Source: Chloracidobacterium validum
GTDB taxonomy: Bacteria > Acidobacteriota > Blastocatellia > Chloracidobacteriales > Chloracidobacteriaceae
Assembly: GCF_018304825.1 (NCBI RefSeq)
Contig: NZ_CP072648.1
Span: 2,277,501-2,341,500, forward strand
Direction of reading: 5' to 3'
DNA length: 64,000 nucleotides
Below the pieces are notes generated by a model. That model worked only from the letters and a program-made list of their open reading frames with translations, searched no databases and was not told the origin of the DNA. Below are positions 42,881-53,267 of the stretch, piece by piece. Position numbers and translations under genes: made by a program. How positions within the stretch are numbered: position 1 is the stretch's first letter; the number at the start of each line of letters is the position of its first letter.

Positions 42881-44254
42881 TCACAGCCCCAGCAGCCAGC
42901 GTGCGGTGAAGAAGTAAATCAATAGTCCCGTAATATCCACGATGGTCGTCAAGGCCGGACTCGCCACAACGGCCGGGTCAAGCTTCAGGCGCGCCGCCGC
43001 CAGCGGCAACAGCGCGCCAATCAGCGTCGCCGTCACAACCTGCCCCGTAAGCGCCGCGGCAATGACCAGCGCCACGTTTGACAGCGTGATTCCCGGTGGC
43101 AACGCCGTGTCCTGAGAAAGCCACACGACCTTGGCCCACGCCAAACATCCCAGTACCGCCGCCAAAAAGACGCTGACTTGAAATTCTTTGAGCAGCACCC
43201 GCCAGGCGTCGCGTGGCGCAATCTCACGCAGGGCAAGCGCCCGAACAACCACCGTCGCCGACTGGCTGCCAGTATTGCCGCCCGTATCGGCAACCATTGG
43301 CATGTAAAGCGCCAAAATGATGACCTGCGTCAACGTCGCCTCAAACTCATGGATAATCAGCCCCGACACCAGACCCAACGCGGCCAGTCCGACCAACCAC
43401 CCAACCCGTTGCTGGACATGCTTCCAGAAGGGCGTCCGCAGGTAGCCCTCCGTTCCGGCGCTCCCGGCAATCGCCATGAAACGCCGCATGTCTTCCGTAT
43501 GCTCCTGGGTGATGATGTCAATGGCGTCATCGTGCGTAATGATCCCAACCAACGCCCCGTCCTCGTTGACGATGGGCAGAGCGATCAGGTCGTACTTTTG
43601 AATGAGACGCGCCGCGTCTTCCTGGTCATCACTGGCGCGGGCAAAAATGACATCCTCGTGCATGATGTCGCGGATGGTGGCATCACGGCGTGCCAGTATG
43701 AGGTCTTTGAGTGACACGAACCCCAGCAGTTTGCGCTCATCATCCACCACGTAGGAGTAGTAGATTGTCTCTTTGTCGGGGGCAATTTCGCGCAGGCGCT
43801 CAATGGCGTCAGTCACCGTCAAATCTGGCGGCAAGGTGGCATATTCCGAGGTCATCACCGCGCCGGACGTGCCATCTTCATAATCGGTCAAGCGGCGAAT
43901 ATCCTCACGCTCGGCCTCGGCCAGAGCCGGGAGTACCGCATCGCGGGATTCCTCTGGCAAGCGACGGAACAGATCGGCCCGGTCATCGGGTGGCATGTCC
44001 GAAAGCAGCCGCGCCATATCCGCGCGCGGCAGCGTACCGACCATCTCAACCTGTAGGCTCGGCGTCAAGTGACTGAAAATTTCGGTGCGAATGCTCGGTG
44101 TCACATCCCGGAGGATGTCCCAAGCCGCGGCCACATCGAGCGCGGAGAGGGCTTCCGCGGCAACGGCCGGATGGCTTTTCTCACACAGTGTTCGCAACGC
44201 CTCTGCCGGGTTGACGTTGTTTGCAGTCTGAGGGTTTGGCTGTTTTGTCGTCAC
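42881..44254 (-). CDS. mgtE: Magnesium transporter MgtE
   Basis: A Mg2+ channel with cytoplasmic gating domains. GTG 44254 has GAGG 8 bases upstream; a longer frame to 44353 adds an unlikely leader. The order is an MgtE N-domain (superhelix, LPRADMARLLSDMPPDDRAD), a CBS pair (IMHEDVIFARASDDQEDAAR and IALPIVNEDGALVGIITHDD) and a five-helix membrane domain. The membrane domain has LALYMPMVADTGGNTGSQSA lining the pore. The acidic residues of the cytoplasmic domain that bind Mg2+ seem intact. Confidence 0.94.
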   Translation of the reverse strand: MTTKQPNPQTANNVNPAEALRTLCEKSHPAVAAEALSALDVAAAWDILRDVTPSIRTEIFSHLTPSLQVEMVGTLPRADMARLLSDMPPDDRADLFRRLPEESRDAVLPALAEAEREDIRRLTDYEDGTSGAVMTSEYATLPPDLTVTDAIERLREIAPDKETIYYSYVVDDERKLLGFVSLKDLILARRDATIRDIMHEDVIFARASDDQEDAARLIQKYDLIALPIVNEDGALVGIITHDDAIDIITQEHTEDMRRFMAIAGSAGTEGYLRTPFWKHVQQRVGWLVGLAALGLVSGLIIHEFEATLTQVIILALYMPMVADTGGNTGSQSATVVVRALALREIAPRDAWRVLLKEFQVSVFLAAVLGCLAWAKVVWLSQDTALPPGITLSNVALVIAAALTGQVVTATLIGALLPLAAARLKLDPAVVASPALTTIVDITGLLIYFFTARWLLGL

Positions 44255-44405
44255 TGAACGCGCCTCACCGAAACAGGATCGTGCGGGGCTGGCAGTGCCC
44301 GGGTACACCGCGCAAAAGGCGCGATTGTCTGTTTCGTCCAGGCGGCGCGTCAAGCGAAAAAAACCAGTGCGATGTCAGCTACCAAAGGCGCGAAGCGCCA
44401 ACACA

Positions 44406-45374
44406 TCACTCACTAAAACCGGCTAGGCAGGGCATGGCGTCCACATCCACCGCTGCCATCTGGCAAGGCAGGAGCCACTTCCCGTAGTGACGTACGCGCC
44501 CGCGAACAACATCGCCATAAAGCGCCTGCAAGCGGCGTGTCACGGGGCCAACCTGTCCGCTCCCAACGGGGCGGCGGTCCACCGAGCCAATCGCGGCAAT
44601 CTGCGCACCTGTGCCGCAGAAAAACACTTCGTCGGCAATGTACAGCTCGGAGCGGTCAATCGGGCGAAACTCCGTTTCGATGCCCAACTCCCAGCGCGCC
44701 AGCTCAACGACCGTGTGCCGGGTAATCCCCTCCAGGATGTCGGCGTAAACTGGCGTCGTCACGAGCTTCCCGTCCCGCACAATGAACACATTCATTGCCG
44801 CGCCTTCAGCTACCTTGCCAGCCGAGTTGAGCACAATTGCTTCATCATAGCCGTTATCGCGGGCCTCGGTCGCCGCCAGCGCCGAGTTGACATAAGCGCC
44901 GCAAATCTTTCCGCGCGCCGGAATCGCATTATCCTCAACCCGCCGCCATGACGACACGCTAACCGCCAGCGGGCGGCTCGTATCTACGTAATCACGCATG
45001 GGCACGACAAACATCGTAACATCATCACCAGGTGAGAGTTTTGTGCCAATCTGACGCGCCGTTTTGTAAACCAAGGGGCGAATGTAGACATCCTCACGGT
45101 AGCCATTACGACGCACCATTTCGGTGGCCAGCTCACACAGCATATCTGCGTCATAAGGCAGCTTCATTTTGAGCAGCGAGGCATTTTGTATGAGCCGAAC
45201 AAAGTGCTCGCGTGGACGAAAAAGGTAAATTTCCTGGTCATCCTCGCTCCAGTAGCCGCGAATACCTTCAAAAACGGCCGTCCCGTAGTTGAAGGCATGC
45301 GTCATGACGTTGATGTTGGCTTCGGCCAGGGGCACGAAGCTTCCCTCGAAAAAGGCAATTTCACGATGGCGCAT
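44406..45374 (-). CDS. ilvE: Branched-chain amino acid aminotransferase
   Basis: A fold-type IV PLP aminotransferase for leucine, isoleucine and valine. ATG 45374 follows AGGGAGAG; the longer frame to 45413 is not needed. Diagnostic parts are MTHAFNYGTAVFEGIRGYW, the PLP-lysine region GKICGAYVNSALAATEA, EGAAMNVFIV and VFFCGTGAQIAAIGSVD. The length of 322 residues is normal. A MocR-type regulator lies just upstream on the same strand, 96 bases away. Confidence 0.92.
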   Translation of the reverse strand: MRHREIAFFEGSFVPLAEANINVMTHAFNYGTAVFEGIRGYWSEDDQEIYLFRPREHFVRLIQNASLLKMKLPYDADMLCELATEMVRRNGYREDVYIRPLVYKTARQIGTKLSPGDDVTMFVVPMRDYVDTSRPLAVSVSSWRRVEDNAIPARGKICGAYVNSALAATEARDNGYDEAIVLNSAGKVAEGAAMNVFIVRDGKLVTTPVYADILEGITRHTVVELARWELGIETEFRPIDRSELYIADEVFFCGTGAQIAAIGSVDRRPVGSGQVGPVTRRLQALYGDVVRGRVRHYGKWLLPCQMAAVDVDAMPCLAGFSE

Positions 45375-45470
45375 GATCTGTCTCTCCCTTGATGATGAAC
45401 TGGCTTGAACCAATCTACAGGACTGGCGGCGTTGGTCGGTTCGGAAATTTCATGACGCACTGAATCTAGG

Positions 45471-47009
45471 CTACACAAGCGGGACGGTCTGGGTGTGAAA
45501 ACGCTCGGCCGCGCGACTTGCGCCACGGCCGAGCATCGCTTTGGCGGTTGTTCCAATGACGCGCATGCCGCGCTCGATTTGCTCCAGCGTGACGTGGCCG
45601 TAACTGAGGCGAAGCGTGTTTCGCTTCGGATTGTCACTGTAAAACAAGCGACCGCGACTAAAGACGACCCCTTGTTGGCGAACCTGATAAAGCAGTTCCG
45701 TGGCGTCCAGAGCCGTGGGCAGTGTCACCCAGAGGAACAACCCACCGGCCGGGCGTGTCCAGACGGTTCCGCTGGGGAAATCCGCCTCTAGCCGCTTCAG
45801 CATCACATCCCGCCGCGCGTGATAAATCGGACGAATCTTTTGCAAGTGCGCGTCATACCGTTTGCGTCGGCAGAAATCCCAGAGCGCCGACTGAAGCAGC
45901 GGGGAGGTCGTGATGTCGCTGTTTTGCTTGAAGGCCATCAGGCGCGTAATCACTGGACGCGCCGCGGCGCACCACCCAATCCGCAGGCCCGGCAGGAGGC
46001 TTTTCGAGAAGTTGCTCACGTAGATGACGTGTTCGGTATCATCCAACGCCTTGAGGTGCGGCAGCGCGTCACCATCAAAGCGCAGGTGCGAGCCGTAATC
46101 ATCTTCGACAATCGGGAGGTTGTGTTCCCGCGCCAGCGCCAGCAAGCGCCGCCGGCGCTCCCAGCTCAGGCAAGCACCAGTTGGATTCTGAAAACTGGGC
46201 ACGACATAGACCAGCTTGGGACGCTGGACCCGGAGCACGTTTTCCAGCACCTCGACGCACAGCCCATCCTCGTCCACCGGAATGGGCAGCAGGCGCGCCC
46301 CGGCCAAGGCAAAGGCGGTCATCGCGCCAGGGTACGTCGGGTTTTCAATGGCCACCGTATCGCCCGGCGAAATGAGCGCCCGAGCGATGAGGTCCAGGGC
46401 CTGCTGCGAGCCACTGGTTACAATGATGTTTTCAGCCGTCACATCTGACCCGCCCTCACGCATGCGCTGGGCAAGGTACTCGCGCAGCCGCTCGTAGCCG
46501 GCGACCGGACCATAGCGATAGACTTCATCGCCAAGCGTTCGCTCGGCAAAATGCAATGAGTTGCGAAAATCGCGCGTCGGAAACGAGCCGGCGTCCGGGA
46601 AAGAACCAGAAAACGAAATGACATCGCGCAGCGTGCTGACTTGGTAGAGATCCAGGAGTGACTCAACCACCGGGCTTTGCGCGCGCTCGGAAAACACGCC
46701 TTCCCACACCATCTTGCGATTTGGCGGCTGACGGGAGGCGCGCCCCTCCAGGGCCGTCACTTCGGCCAGGGTTTGCCGGGCCACGAATGTGCCGCGTCCG
46801 ACAAATGACTCAACCACCCCATCCGCCAGCAACTCGTCGTAGGCCATCGCCACCGTGCTGCGGTTGACGCCAAGCTGCTGCGCCAACTCGCGTGTCGCCA
46901 GCAGCCGCGCGCCTGGAACCAGCTTGCCGTCACGGATGGCAGCCAGGATAGCCTGCTTAATTTGCAGGTACACTGGTGTTTTGGCGCTGTGGTCAATGGT
47001 GATACGCAT
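45471..47009 (-). CDS. MocR/GntR-family transcription regulator with aminotransferase fold
   Basis: A 512-residue fusion of an N-terminal winged helix (residues 1-75, SAKTPVYLQIKQAILAAIRD and LGVNRSTVAMAYDELLADG) to a fold-type I aminotransferase domain. The PLP lysine is in YVSNFSKSLLPGLRIGW. MocR proteins use PLP or an amino compound as ligand to control nearby metabolic genes. It may act on ilvE downstream or on the divergent deacetylase-fold gene; both are inference. The upstream region (47010-47184) is A/T-rich. Confidence 0.9.
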   Translation of the reverse strand: MRITIDHSAKTPVYLQIKQAILAAIRDGKLVPGARLLATRELAQQLGVNRSTVAMAYDELLADGVVESFVGRGTFVARQTLAEVTALEGRASRQPPNRKMVWEGVFSERAQSPVVESLLDLYQVSTLRDVISFSGSFPDAGSFPTRDFRNSLHFAERTLGDEVYRYGPVAGYERLREYLAQRMREGGSDVTAENIIVTSGSQQALDLIARALISPGDTVAIENPTYPGAMTAFALAGARLLPIPVDEDGLCVEVLENVLRVQRPKLVYVVPSFQNPTGACLSWERRRRLLALAREHNLPIVEDDYGSHLRFDGDALPHLKALDDTEHVIYVSNFSKSLLPGLRIGWCAAARPVITRLMAFKQNSDITTSPLLQSALWDFCRRKRYDAHLQKIRPIYHARRDVMLKRLEADFPSGTVWTRPAGGLFLWVTLPTALDATELLYQVRQQGVVFSRGRLFYSDNPKRNTLRLSYGHVTLEQIERGMRVIGTTAKAMLGRGASRAAERFHTQTVPLV

Positions 47010-47184
47010 ACGAAAGACCGGCCGAGGACAAAAAGGATGGTTTGATTTTTAGCGCTTGGCACGTCATATTAGAGCGACTTGACTATAAGGAAACAGCCAA
47101 TTCGTATTTTCATACCAGCCATTTCCCTACCGAGTAAGCAGCTTGGAACAGGCTCAACGGGGGGATAACAGCTTTTCGTTAGAC

Positions 47185-48141
47185 ATGTCAGCTACTTGGC
47201 TCTTCGCGCCTTCGACCAATGCCCTGCACGACACCGGCCATCACCCTGAAACGGCGGCGCGCGCAACGGCCGCAACGCAAGCCCTGCGGCAAGACCCGCG
47301 CCTGCGCGAAGCCTGTCACTGGGGAACGGCGCGGGCAGCCCGAACCGAAGAGCTGGCGCGCGTGCATGCCGTTGACTACATCGCCCAAATCAACGCGGCG
47401 AGCGACACGGCTCGCCGTCAGCAACGGCGACTGGCGCTTGATCCTGACACGGTGGTTTCAGCCGGTTCCTACGAAGCGGCGCTTCACGCAGCCGGGGCCG
47501 TCCTCACGGCCGTCGAAGTCGTAGGCCGTGGCGAGGCGCGGCACGCCTTTGTCGTTGCGCGTCCACCCGGACATCACGCTCTGGAAAACCGCGCGATGGG
47601 CTTTTGCCTGTTCAATCAAGTGGCGATTGCCGCCCGCCATGCCCAACACCTGGGGTTCGCGCGCATCCTGATTGTGGACTGGGACGTTCACCACGGCAAC
47701 GGCACACAAGCCATGTTTTATACCGACCCCTCGGTTTTTTTCTTTTCGGCCCATCAGTTTCCCCACTATCCGGGCACGGGTAGTCGGTGGGAATGCGGAG
47801 CCGGTGATGGTGAAGGCTACACGCTCAACATTCCACTTGCCGCCGGGACATCGGCGACGGAGTACCTCCGCGCCTTTGAAGCCGGTCTGACGGCCGTAAC
47901 CGATCGGTTTCACCCGGATTTCGTCTTGATTTCAGCCGGGTTTGACGCCCATGTGACCGACCCACTTGGGCAGTTGCAGCTTACCGATGCCGACTTCGTC
48001 CGTCTGACGCACTTGGTCAAGGCCGTGGCCACAACCTATTGTGCCGGACGGCTAGTCTCGGTGCTCGAAGGCGGTTATAATTTAGCAACACTCCCGCAGA
48101 CGATTTGTAGCCATGTGGCGGCCCTGGCCGACCAAGGTTGA
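47185..48141 (+). CDS. Histone deacetylase superfamily protein (deacetylase fold)
   Basis: A 318-residue arginase/deacetylase-fold enzyme. The zinc and catalytic motifs are present: VARPPGHHALENRAMGFCLF, ILIVDWDVHHGNGTQAMFYT and LISAGFDAHVTDPLG. Bacterial relatives act on acetylpolyamines, acetoin-pathway enzymes or protein lysines. The substrate here is unknown. ATG 47185 is preferred to a TTG at 47143. Its stop lies 5 bases before the ATG of the next gene, so the two are probably co-transcribed. Confidence 0.88.
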   Translation: MSATWLFAPSTNALHDTGHHPETAARATAATQALRQDPRLREACHWGTARAARTEELARVHAVDYIAQINAASDTARRQQRRLALDPDTVVSAGSYEAALHAAGAVLTAVEVVGRGEARHAFVVARPPGHHALENRAMGFCLFNQVAIAARHAQHLGFARILIVDWDVHHGNGTQAMFYTDPSVFFFSAHQFPHYPGTGSRWECGAGDGEGYTLNIPLAAGTSATEYLRAFEAGLTAVTDRFHPDFVLISAGFDAHVTDPLGQLQLTDADFVRLTHLVKAVATTYCAGRLVSVLEGGYNLATLPQTICSHVAALADQG

Positions 48142-48146
48142 AAGCT

Positions 48147-48842
48147 ATGAAAAACCGGCGCGACCGTTTACGGATTGGACACTGGCGAACGTCTCGGCGG
48201 ATAAGCTCGGGCACATCGGGCAACCTTGCGCACGCCGCGGCCCTGACTCGGCTGCGGCAGATCAAGCAACGCTTTGCGCGCTACATCGGCCGCACCTACG
48301 GCCACCTTGCCGCCGACTGCGCCGTTTGCCCGACGCCCTGCTGCGCCGACGCGCAGTTTGTCAATGTCAACATTGTCCGGCTGGAAGCGGAAGCCATGCT
48401 GGAGACGCTGGGCCGAAGCCAGAAACACGGACCTGGCACAATCCAGGCCGTCATCACCCGCGCCCGGGCCGCCATTACGAAGTACGGACTGACCGAGCAT
48501 GGCGACACCTTTGCCACAACCTACGCTTGTCCGCTCTTTGAGCCTGGCGTTGGCTGCCTTGTTCACTGGAAAGCCAAACCGGCAGCCTGCATTCAGCATG
48601 GGTGCTATGAGCGTTGGGAAGACTTGCCGGAAACCAAAACACAACGGGCCGTCGAGCGGCAGGTAGCGGCGCTTGACGAGGCAGTTCACGGCACACCATC
48701 GGTATGGCTGCCCATTCCCTTGTGGCTGGTTCGCCTTGTGGATGACGGGCTGCCAGCGGCTGACATCACCACCTCGACGGACGAGGTGACGGACATTCGC
48801 CCAACCTCTTGCTCGGTTGAAACAGCACGCACGCTAAAGTGA
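48147..48842 (+). CDS. Cysteine-rich putative metal-binding protein
   Basis: A 231-residue protein with a basic N-terminus and a cysteine pattern like the YkgJ/zinc-iron-chelating group: DCAVCPTPCC, then CPLFEPGVGC and ACIQHGCYERW. These could hold an Fe-S cluster or zinc. No signal or membrane helix is seen. It is tightly linked to the deacetylase-fold gene; TTG 48138 overlapping that gene's stop is an alternative start. No function can be named. Confidence 0.65.
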   Translation: MKNRRDRLRIGHWRTSRRISSGTSGNLAHAAALTRLRQIKQRFARYIGRTYGHLAADCAVCPTPCCADAQFVNVNIVRLEAEAMLETLGRSQKHGPGTIQAVITRARAAITKYGLTEHGDTFATTYACPLFEPGVGCLVHWKAKPAACIQHGCYERWEDLPETKTQRAVERQVAALDEAVHGTPSVWLPIPLWLVRLVDDGLPAADITTSTDEVTDIRPTSCSVETARTLK

Positions 48843-48880
48843 GGTAACAAGGCCCCCACCTAACAGTCTGGAAGGTCGTT

Positions 48881-50551
48881 ATGCTAACCATCTGGTGCCC
48901 CCAGCACGCCACGCGTTTTCCCTTCAGATCGTCCACTTCGCCAGCTGAGTCGTCTGACGCGCGGTTTGACCCATCTTCAGATGAGCAACTGTGTCCAGGC
49001 GGTCACCACCTGCGGCTTGAGGGCATCTATGGCTACTGTCCCACGTGCGAATTGCTCTGGGATGTCCAGCAGGTTGAACATCCTGATGTTTGCCCGTATT
49101 GCCAGACGCCAGACATCCAGCGTCGGTTGTGTCCTGCGTGCCAGCGCCTGACATACGTCCCGGTGGCTACGGAAGAGCCGGTGTCAACGTGCGGCGGTTG
49201 CAGAACACCGTTTGACAGCGCGGACGCCATCTCACATACCTGCCGTGTATTGCAAACGACCGTACTTACTCAGCGGCAGCAGTGCCCGGCGTGCCAGGAC
49301 CGAATCCAGTGGTCCAACCATACCGTACCGGCCACAGCCAGCGCAGGCCCCGCCGTCAAGGTTGTCATTAGCCACTCGCCTGCGACAAAGGTGGTGTCCC
49401 TTTCCGAGCCCAAAGAAATTGCTCTGGCCGCACCGGTTCGTGCCCGCGAGCTCTATCAGCAGTACTCGTCCAAGCTCATCCGAGTCCATTTTGATTACAA
49501 TTCACATTGCTTTCTCAAAAACGAACGCGGGCTCTTCTATGCCTACCCCGTGGGCAACCCACCGGCGCACTACCAAGTCATCCCGAGTTGGGGACGCTTT
49601 GGCGTGGCAGGTGATTTCATACATTGGTTTTCAGGAATTTTTGACTGTGACCACCCACGCGGGGGAGAAATTTGGGTTCATCTGCCGGCAATAGCCGACG
49701 CGGAAGGAAAACTCATCCGCAAAGGACGGCTTGCAATCGACCCTGCGCCAAATCCGTCCAAGGAGTCAAATGCGCCACCACTCGTGAGTTCTCCAGCGCC
49801 AGAGCCAGCCCAGACGCCAGTGGAAACCAGCCCGGTCAGACGAATGCCGCCCGTGCGTGTGGCGACGGACGCAAATGTTGTCGTGCTCCCGTTGCCACCG
49901 AACGCATCTAAGGTGCCGCACGCCCAATCCTCCTCCAAGTCATCCGCTGCCAAGCGCCTACGTCGGCACCTGTTGCTGTGGCCATTTATCCTGGTGGTCA
50001 TCCTGATAGTCAGGATACTTCCCTGGAAAGTTTTCTTTGATCCAGCCCACTCGCTGAAGTCGCCCAAGAAGACGGTCACCCAAGTCAGATCTTCGTACCC
50101 AAACCAACCTCAAGGTCAGCGTCAAACCGATCAGGAGGCACTCCAGGCTGTGCTGAACGGCTTGGCGCTGACCTTTAGTCAATCAGATCCAGCCAATTAC
50201 GCAACCTATTTCAACGCCACCCTCAGTCCCTACTATGGGCGCCGGACAGCGACGGTCGAGCAGGTTGTTGGTGATATGCAGTCGCTGACAAACGCTTATG
50301 AGGGACTGGTCATGACACTTGGCAACTTCCAGATCCAAGTCAATACCCGCAGCCAGTCGGCAACTGTCATCACCGACCAACGGCTCACCGGCAAACACCG
50401 CACAACCGGGGAGGGGCTGGATAGCACGACCCGCATTGCATACCGCTTCGTCAAGCTCAGGGGCTACTGGGTGGTAGCCGGCATGCAAGTAGTAGCGCCG
50501 GACACCAGAGCCAGGCCAAAATCAAGGACCTCCAAAGCTACCTCACGGTAG
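48881..50551 (+). CDS. Membrane protein with zinc-ribbon-like N-terminus, unknown function
   Basis: ATG 48881 has GGAAGG 5 bases upstream. The N-terminal 150 residues hold many CxxC pairs (CPTCELLWD, CPYCQTPDIQRRLCPAC, CGGCRTPF, CPACQDRIQ), so several zinc ribbons are likely. A Pro-rich linker precedes one transmembrane helix (HLLLWPFILVVILIVRIL, about residues 365-385). The C-terminal part (about 415-535) looks like an NTF2/SnoaL-like domain (FSQSDPANYATYFNATLSPY). The layout of cytoplasmic ribbons and an external domain resembles a sensor or scaffold. Confidence 0.7.
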   Translation: MLTIWCPQHATRFPFRSSTSPAESSDARFDPSSDEQLCPGGHHLRLEGIYGYCPTCELLWDVQQVEHPDVCPYCQTPDIQRRLCPACQRLTYVPVATEEPVSTCGGCRTPFDSADAISHTCRVLQTTVLTQRQQCPACQDRIQWSNHTVPATASAGPAVKVVISHSPATKVVSLSEPKEIALAAPVRARELYQQYSSKLIRVHFDYNSHCFLKNERGLFYAYPVGNPPAHYQVIPSWGRFGVAGDFIHWFSGIFDCDHPRGGEIWVHLPAIADAEGKLIRKGRLAIDPAPNPSKESNAPPLVSSPAPEPAQTPVETSPVRRMPPVRVATDANVVVLPLPPNASKVPHAQSSSKSSAAKRLRRHLLLWPFILVVILIVRILPWKVFFDPAHSLKSPKKTVTQVRSSYPNQPQGQRQTDQEALQAVLNGLALTFSQSDPANYATYFNATLSPYYGRRTATVEQVVGDMQSLTNAYEGLVMTLGNFQIQVNTRSQSATVITDQRLTGKHRTTGEGLDSTTRIAYRFVKLRGYWVVAGMQVVAPDTRARPKSRTSKATSR

Positions 50552-50575
50552 TGAAGGTTGCACCAAGGAAACAAA

Positions 50576-50600
50576 CGGCGTATCGGAAACCGATACGCCG
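50576..50600 (-). terminator. Intrinsic terminator of glnA (bidirectional position)
   Basis: An 11-base perfect stem (CGGCGTATCGG with CCGATACGCCG) closes a 3-base loop. On the minus strand TTTGTTTCC follows, so it should terminate glnA 22 bases after its stop. It also lies just after the plus-strand gene ending at 50551. Confidence 0.85.
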
Positions 50601-50622
50601 CGCCGCGAAACTGTCTCCCAGG

Positions 50623-52032
50623 TTATACGTCAAAGTACAGTTGAAACTCGATGGGGTGCGGACGCAAGCGCAGGGCATTCACCTCACGCTTGCGCTTGTA
50701 CTCGATGTGGCGTGCAATGAGCGCCTCCGTAAACACGCCGCCCTTAAGGAGAAACTCATGGTCGGCCTCGAGCGCGTCAAGCGCGTCTTCCAGCGACGCC
50801 GGCAAGTGCGGAATGTGCAGCTTTTCATCGTCACTCATCTCGTAGATGTCTTTCTCAAGTGGCTCGCCAGGATGAATTTTATTCAAAACGCCATCCAGCC
50901 CGGCCATCAGCATGGCTGACATCGCAAGATACGGATTACAGCTTGGGTCCGGCGGGCGAAACTCCAGCCGCTTTGCCTTCGGATTCTTTGAAAACATCGG
51001 AATCCGAATCGCCGCTGACCGATTGCGCGCCGAATAGGCCAGATTGACCGGTGCTTCATAGCCCGGCACAAGCCGCTTGTAGCTGTTCGTGGTTGGCGCC
51101 GCGAAGGCAATGATGGCCGGGGCGTGCTTGAGCAGACCGCCAATGTAGTAGAGCGCCATTTCAGAAAGATCGGCATACTGATCGCCGCCAAAAAGTGGCT
51201 GCCCATTCTTCCACAGGGACTGGTGACAATGCATGCCGGAGCCGTTGTCGCCATAGAGGGGCTTTGGCATAAACGTCGCCGACTTGCCATACTGGAGTGC
51301 CGTGTTGCGCACGATGTACTTGAACAGCATCAAGTTATCGGCAGTCGTCACCATCGAGGCAAAGCGAAAGTCTATTTCGCACTGTCCGCCGGAGGCGACT
51401 TCGTGGTGATGGCATTCGGGCGAAATGCCGACCGCTTCCAGGTTGAGCGCGATTTCGGAGCGCAAGTCTTGCAGGGTGTCAAAGGGTGGAACCGGGACGT
51501 ACCCTTCCTTGGTGCGAATGCGAAAACCCAGGTTCTCGTCTGGATTATCACTCGTCCAGTTGCCCTCCTCGCTTTCAAAGCGGAAGAAAGCGTGGTGGGG
51601 TTCGTTGCGAAAACTGACGTGATCAAAAACAAAGAACTCAGCTTCTGGGCCGAAATAAGCGACATCCGCCACCCCAGTCGAGCGCAGATAATCCTCGGCG
51701 CGCTCGGCAACCGACCGTGGGTCATAGACGTAGCCCGTATGGGTTATGGGATCGATGGCGTCGGCAAAGAGGCAGAGCGTCGGTTCTTCAAAGAAGGGGT
51801 CAATCCAGAACCGCGATGGGTCCGGCACGAGTAGCATGTCACTTTCACTGATGTTGGCCCAACCCCGAATGCTCGAAGCATCAAAGCCAAAGCCCTCAGT
51901 AAAGCTGTCTTCGGTCAACTGGGAGATAGGGAAAGAGATGTGTTGCCACGAACCGGGGAGGTCAGTGAAACGCAGGTCAACGAACTTCACCCCTTCATCG
52001 TTGGCGAAGTTCAGTACGGATTTGGGATCCAT
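50623..52032 (-). CDS. glnA: Glutamine synthetase type I
   Basis: Makes glutamine from glutamate, ammonia and ATP. ATG 52032 with AAAGG 8 bases upstream gives 469 residues, the exact size of GS type I. Conserved parts include the [19 protein letters not shown] beta-grasp, the metal site in [22 protein letters not shown], the ammonia-site region [16 protein letters not shown] and the [16 protein letters not shown]-like block. Tyr in [12 protein letters not shown] matches the E. coli adenylylation site, suggesting control by GlnE-type modification. Glutaminase is the next gene upstream on the same strand. Confidence 0.97.
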   Translation of the reverse strand: MDPKSVLNFANDEGVKFVDLRFTDLPGSWQHISFPISQLTEDSFTEGFGFDASSIRGWANISESDMLLVPDPSRFWIDPFFEEPTLCLFADAIDPITHTGYVYDPRSVAERAEDYLRSTGVADVAYFGPEAEFFVFDHVSFRNEPHHAFFRFESEEGNWTSDNPDENLGFRIRTKEGYVPVPPFDTLQDLRSEIALNLEAVGISPECHHHEVASGGQCEIDFRFASMVTTADNLMLFKYIVRNTALQYGKSATFMPKPLYGDNGSGMHCHQSLWKNGQPLFGGDQYADLSEMALYYIGGLLKHAPAIIAFAAPTTNSYKRLVPGYEAPVNLAYSARNRSAAIRIPMFSKNPKAKRLEFRPPDPSCNPYLAMSAMLMAGLDGVLNKIHPGEPLEKDIYEMSDDEKLHIPHLPASLEDALDALEADHEFLLKGGVFTEALIARHIEYKRKREVNALRLRPHPIEFQLYFDV

Positions 52033-52160
52033 GTGGATACCTTTCGACGTGAAAGACTTGGGACATTGTTGAACAAGTTGCCGTGGGGGGCGGCACAGGT
52101 TCATAAACCTTTTCAGGAATCCTTACACCATAGGTCTAGGCTCGGGGGAGGCATGTCACG

Positions 52161-53267
52161 TCACGCCGTGCGGTGTGGTTCGAGTTGGGGGGATGGCGTG
52201 TGGCCATTGCGTGTATCAGAGGCCAGCGCCGGACGCTCAGGCGGAGCCTCCCGCAACGGATTCGTCCCGATGGGCGATGAGCAGAACGCGACGTCAAAAA
52301 TATGCGCGCCAAAGGCTTCGGTGATGCCCTCACAAACTTTGATAGCGCGCACGCTGTTGCCCCGTTCATCGAGCGGAGGTGAAAAGACGCCAATCCCAAA
52401 CCGACCGGGCACCACGGCCAGCATGCCGCCTCCGACGCCACTCTTGGCCGGCAGCCCAATGCGATAGGCCCACTCCCCAGCATAGTCATACAGACCACAG
52501 GTAAACATCACACTGAGAATGTCGCGGACGTACTCCGCTGGAATGGCCCGTTTGCCAGTCAACGGATTGACGCCGTGGTTGGCGAGCGTAGCCCCCATCA
52601 CGGCCAGGTCACGACAGGACACCATCAAGGAACACTGCTGGAAATACAAATCAAGCGCTTCATCCACGTTGCCGTCAATCATGCCGAAGTTGAGCATGAG
52701 GTGGGCAATGGCGCGGTTGCGGTGGCCAGTCGTGCGCTCGGACATAAACACCGACATATCGGCCAGGATACCGTGCCCGGTGTAACGCTGAAACAGGTCC
52801 AGAATGCGGTTGAGCTTGTCGGTCGGGTCGGTTCCCTTGATGATGCTCGTCATGGCAATCGCGCCGGCATTGACCAGCGGATTGTGCGGACGCTTTGAAC
52901 GCTCATCAAGCTTGATGATCGAGTTGAAAGCGTCGCCGGTCGGCTCAACCCCAACCCGCGTCCGAACGTATTCGCGGCCGTGGTCTTCCAGGGCCAGTCC
53001 ATAGACAAAGGGCTTTGAGATGGACTGAATGGTAAACAGATAGTCATAGTCCCCGACCTCGAAGACCTGCCCATCCGCAGTGGCAATGCAGATCCCGAAC
53101 AAGTCCGGCGACACCTTGGCCAACTGCGGAATGTAGTCGGCAACTTTTCCGTCCGTGAGCGGTTTGTACTTGAGATGCAAATCATTCAGAACCGAGAGGA
53201 TACGCAACTGCTCCGCGCTCTGACGAACCGATACGGCCCCGGCCGAAACGTTGACTTGAAGGCTCAT
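52161..53267 (-). CDS. glsA: Glutaminase
   Basis: Hydrolyses glutamine to glutamate and ammonia by a serine-beta-lactamase-like mechanism. The Ser-x-x-Lys motif is in [18 protein letters not shown]. Other conserved parts are [31 protein letters not shown] and [23 protein letters not shown] 53267 has GGGAG 6-7 bases upstream. The 368-residue length includes a C-terminal extension of about 50 residues (ending LEPHRTA). It precedes glnA by 128 bases on the same strand, so synthesis and breakdown of glutamine are neighbours. Confidence 0.95.
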   Translation of the reverse strand: MSLQVNVSAGAVSVRQSAEQLRILSVLNDLHLKYKPLTDGKVADYIPQLAKVSPDLFGICIATADGQVFEVGDYDYLFTIQSISKPFVYGLALEDHGREYVRTRVGVEPTGDAFNSIIKLDERSKRPHNPLVNAGAIAMTSIIKGTDPTDKLNRILDLFQRYTGHGILADMSVFMSERTTGHRNRAIAHLMLNFGMIDGNVDEALDLYFQQCSLMVSCRDLAVMGATLANHGVNPLTGKRAIPAEYVRDILSVMFTCGLYDYAGEWAYRIGLPAKSGVGGGMLAVVPGRFGIGVFSPPLDERGNSVRAIKVCEGITEAFGAHIFDVAFCSSPIGTNPLREAPPERPALASDTRNGHTPSPQLEPHRTA

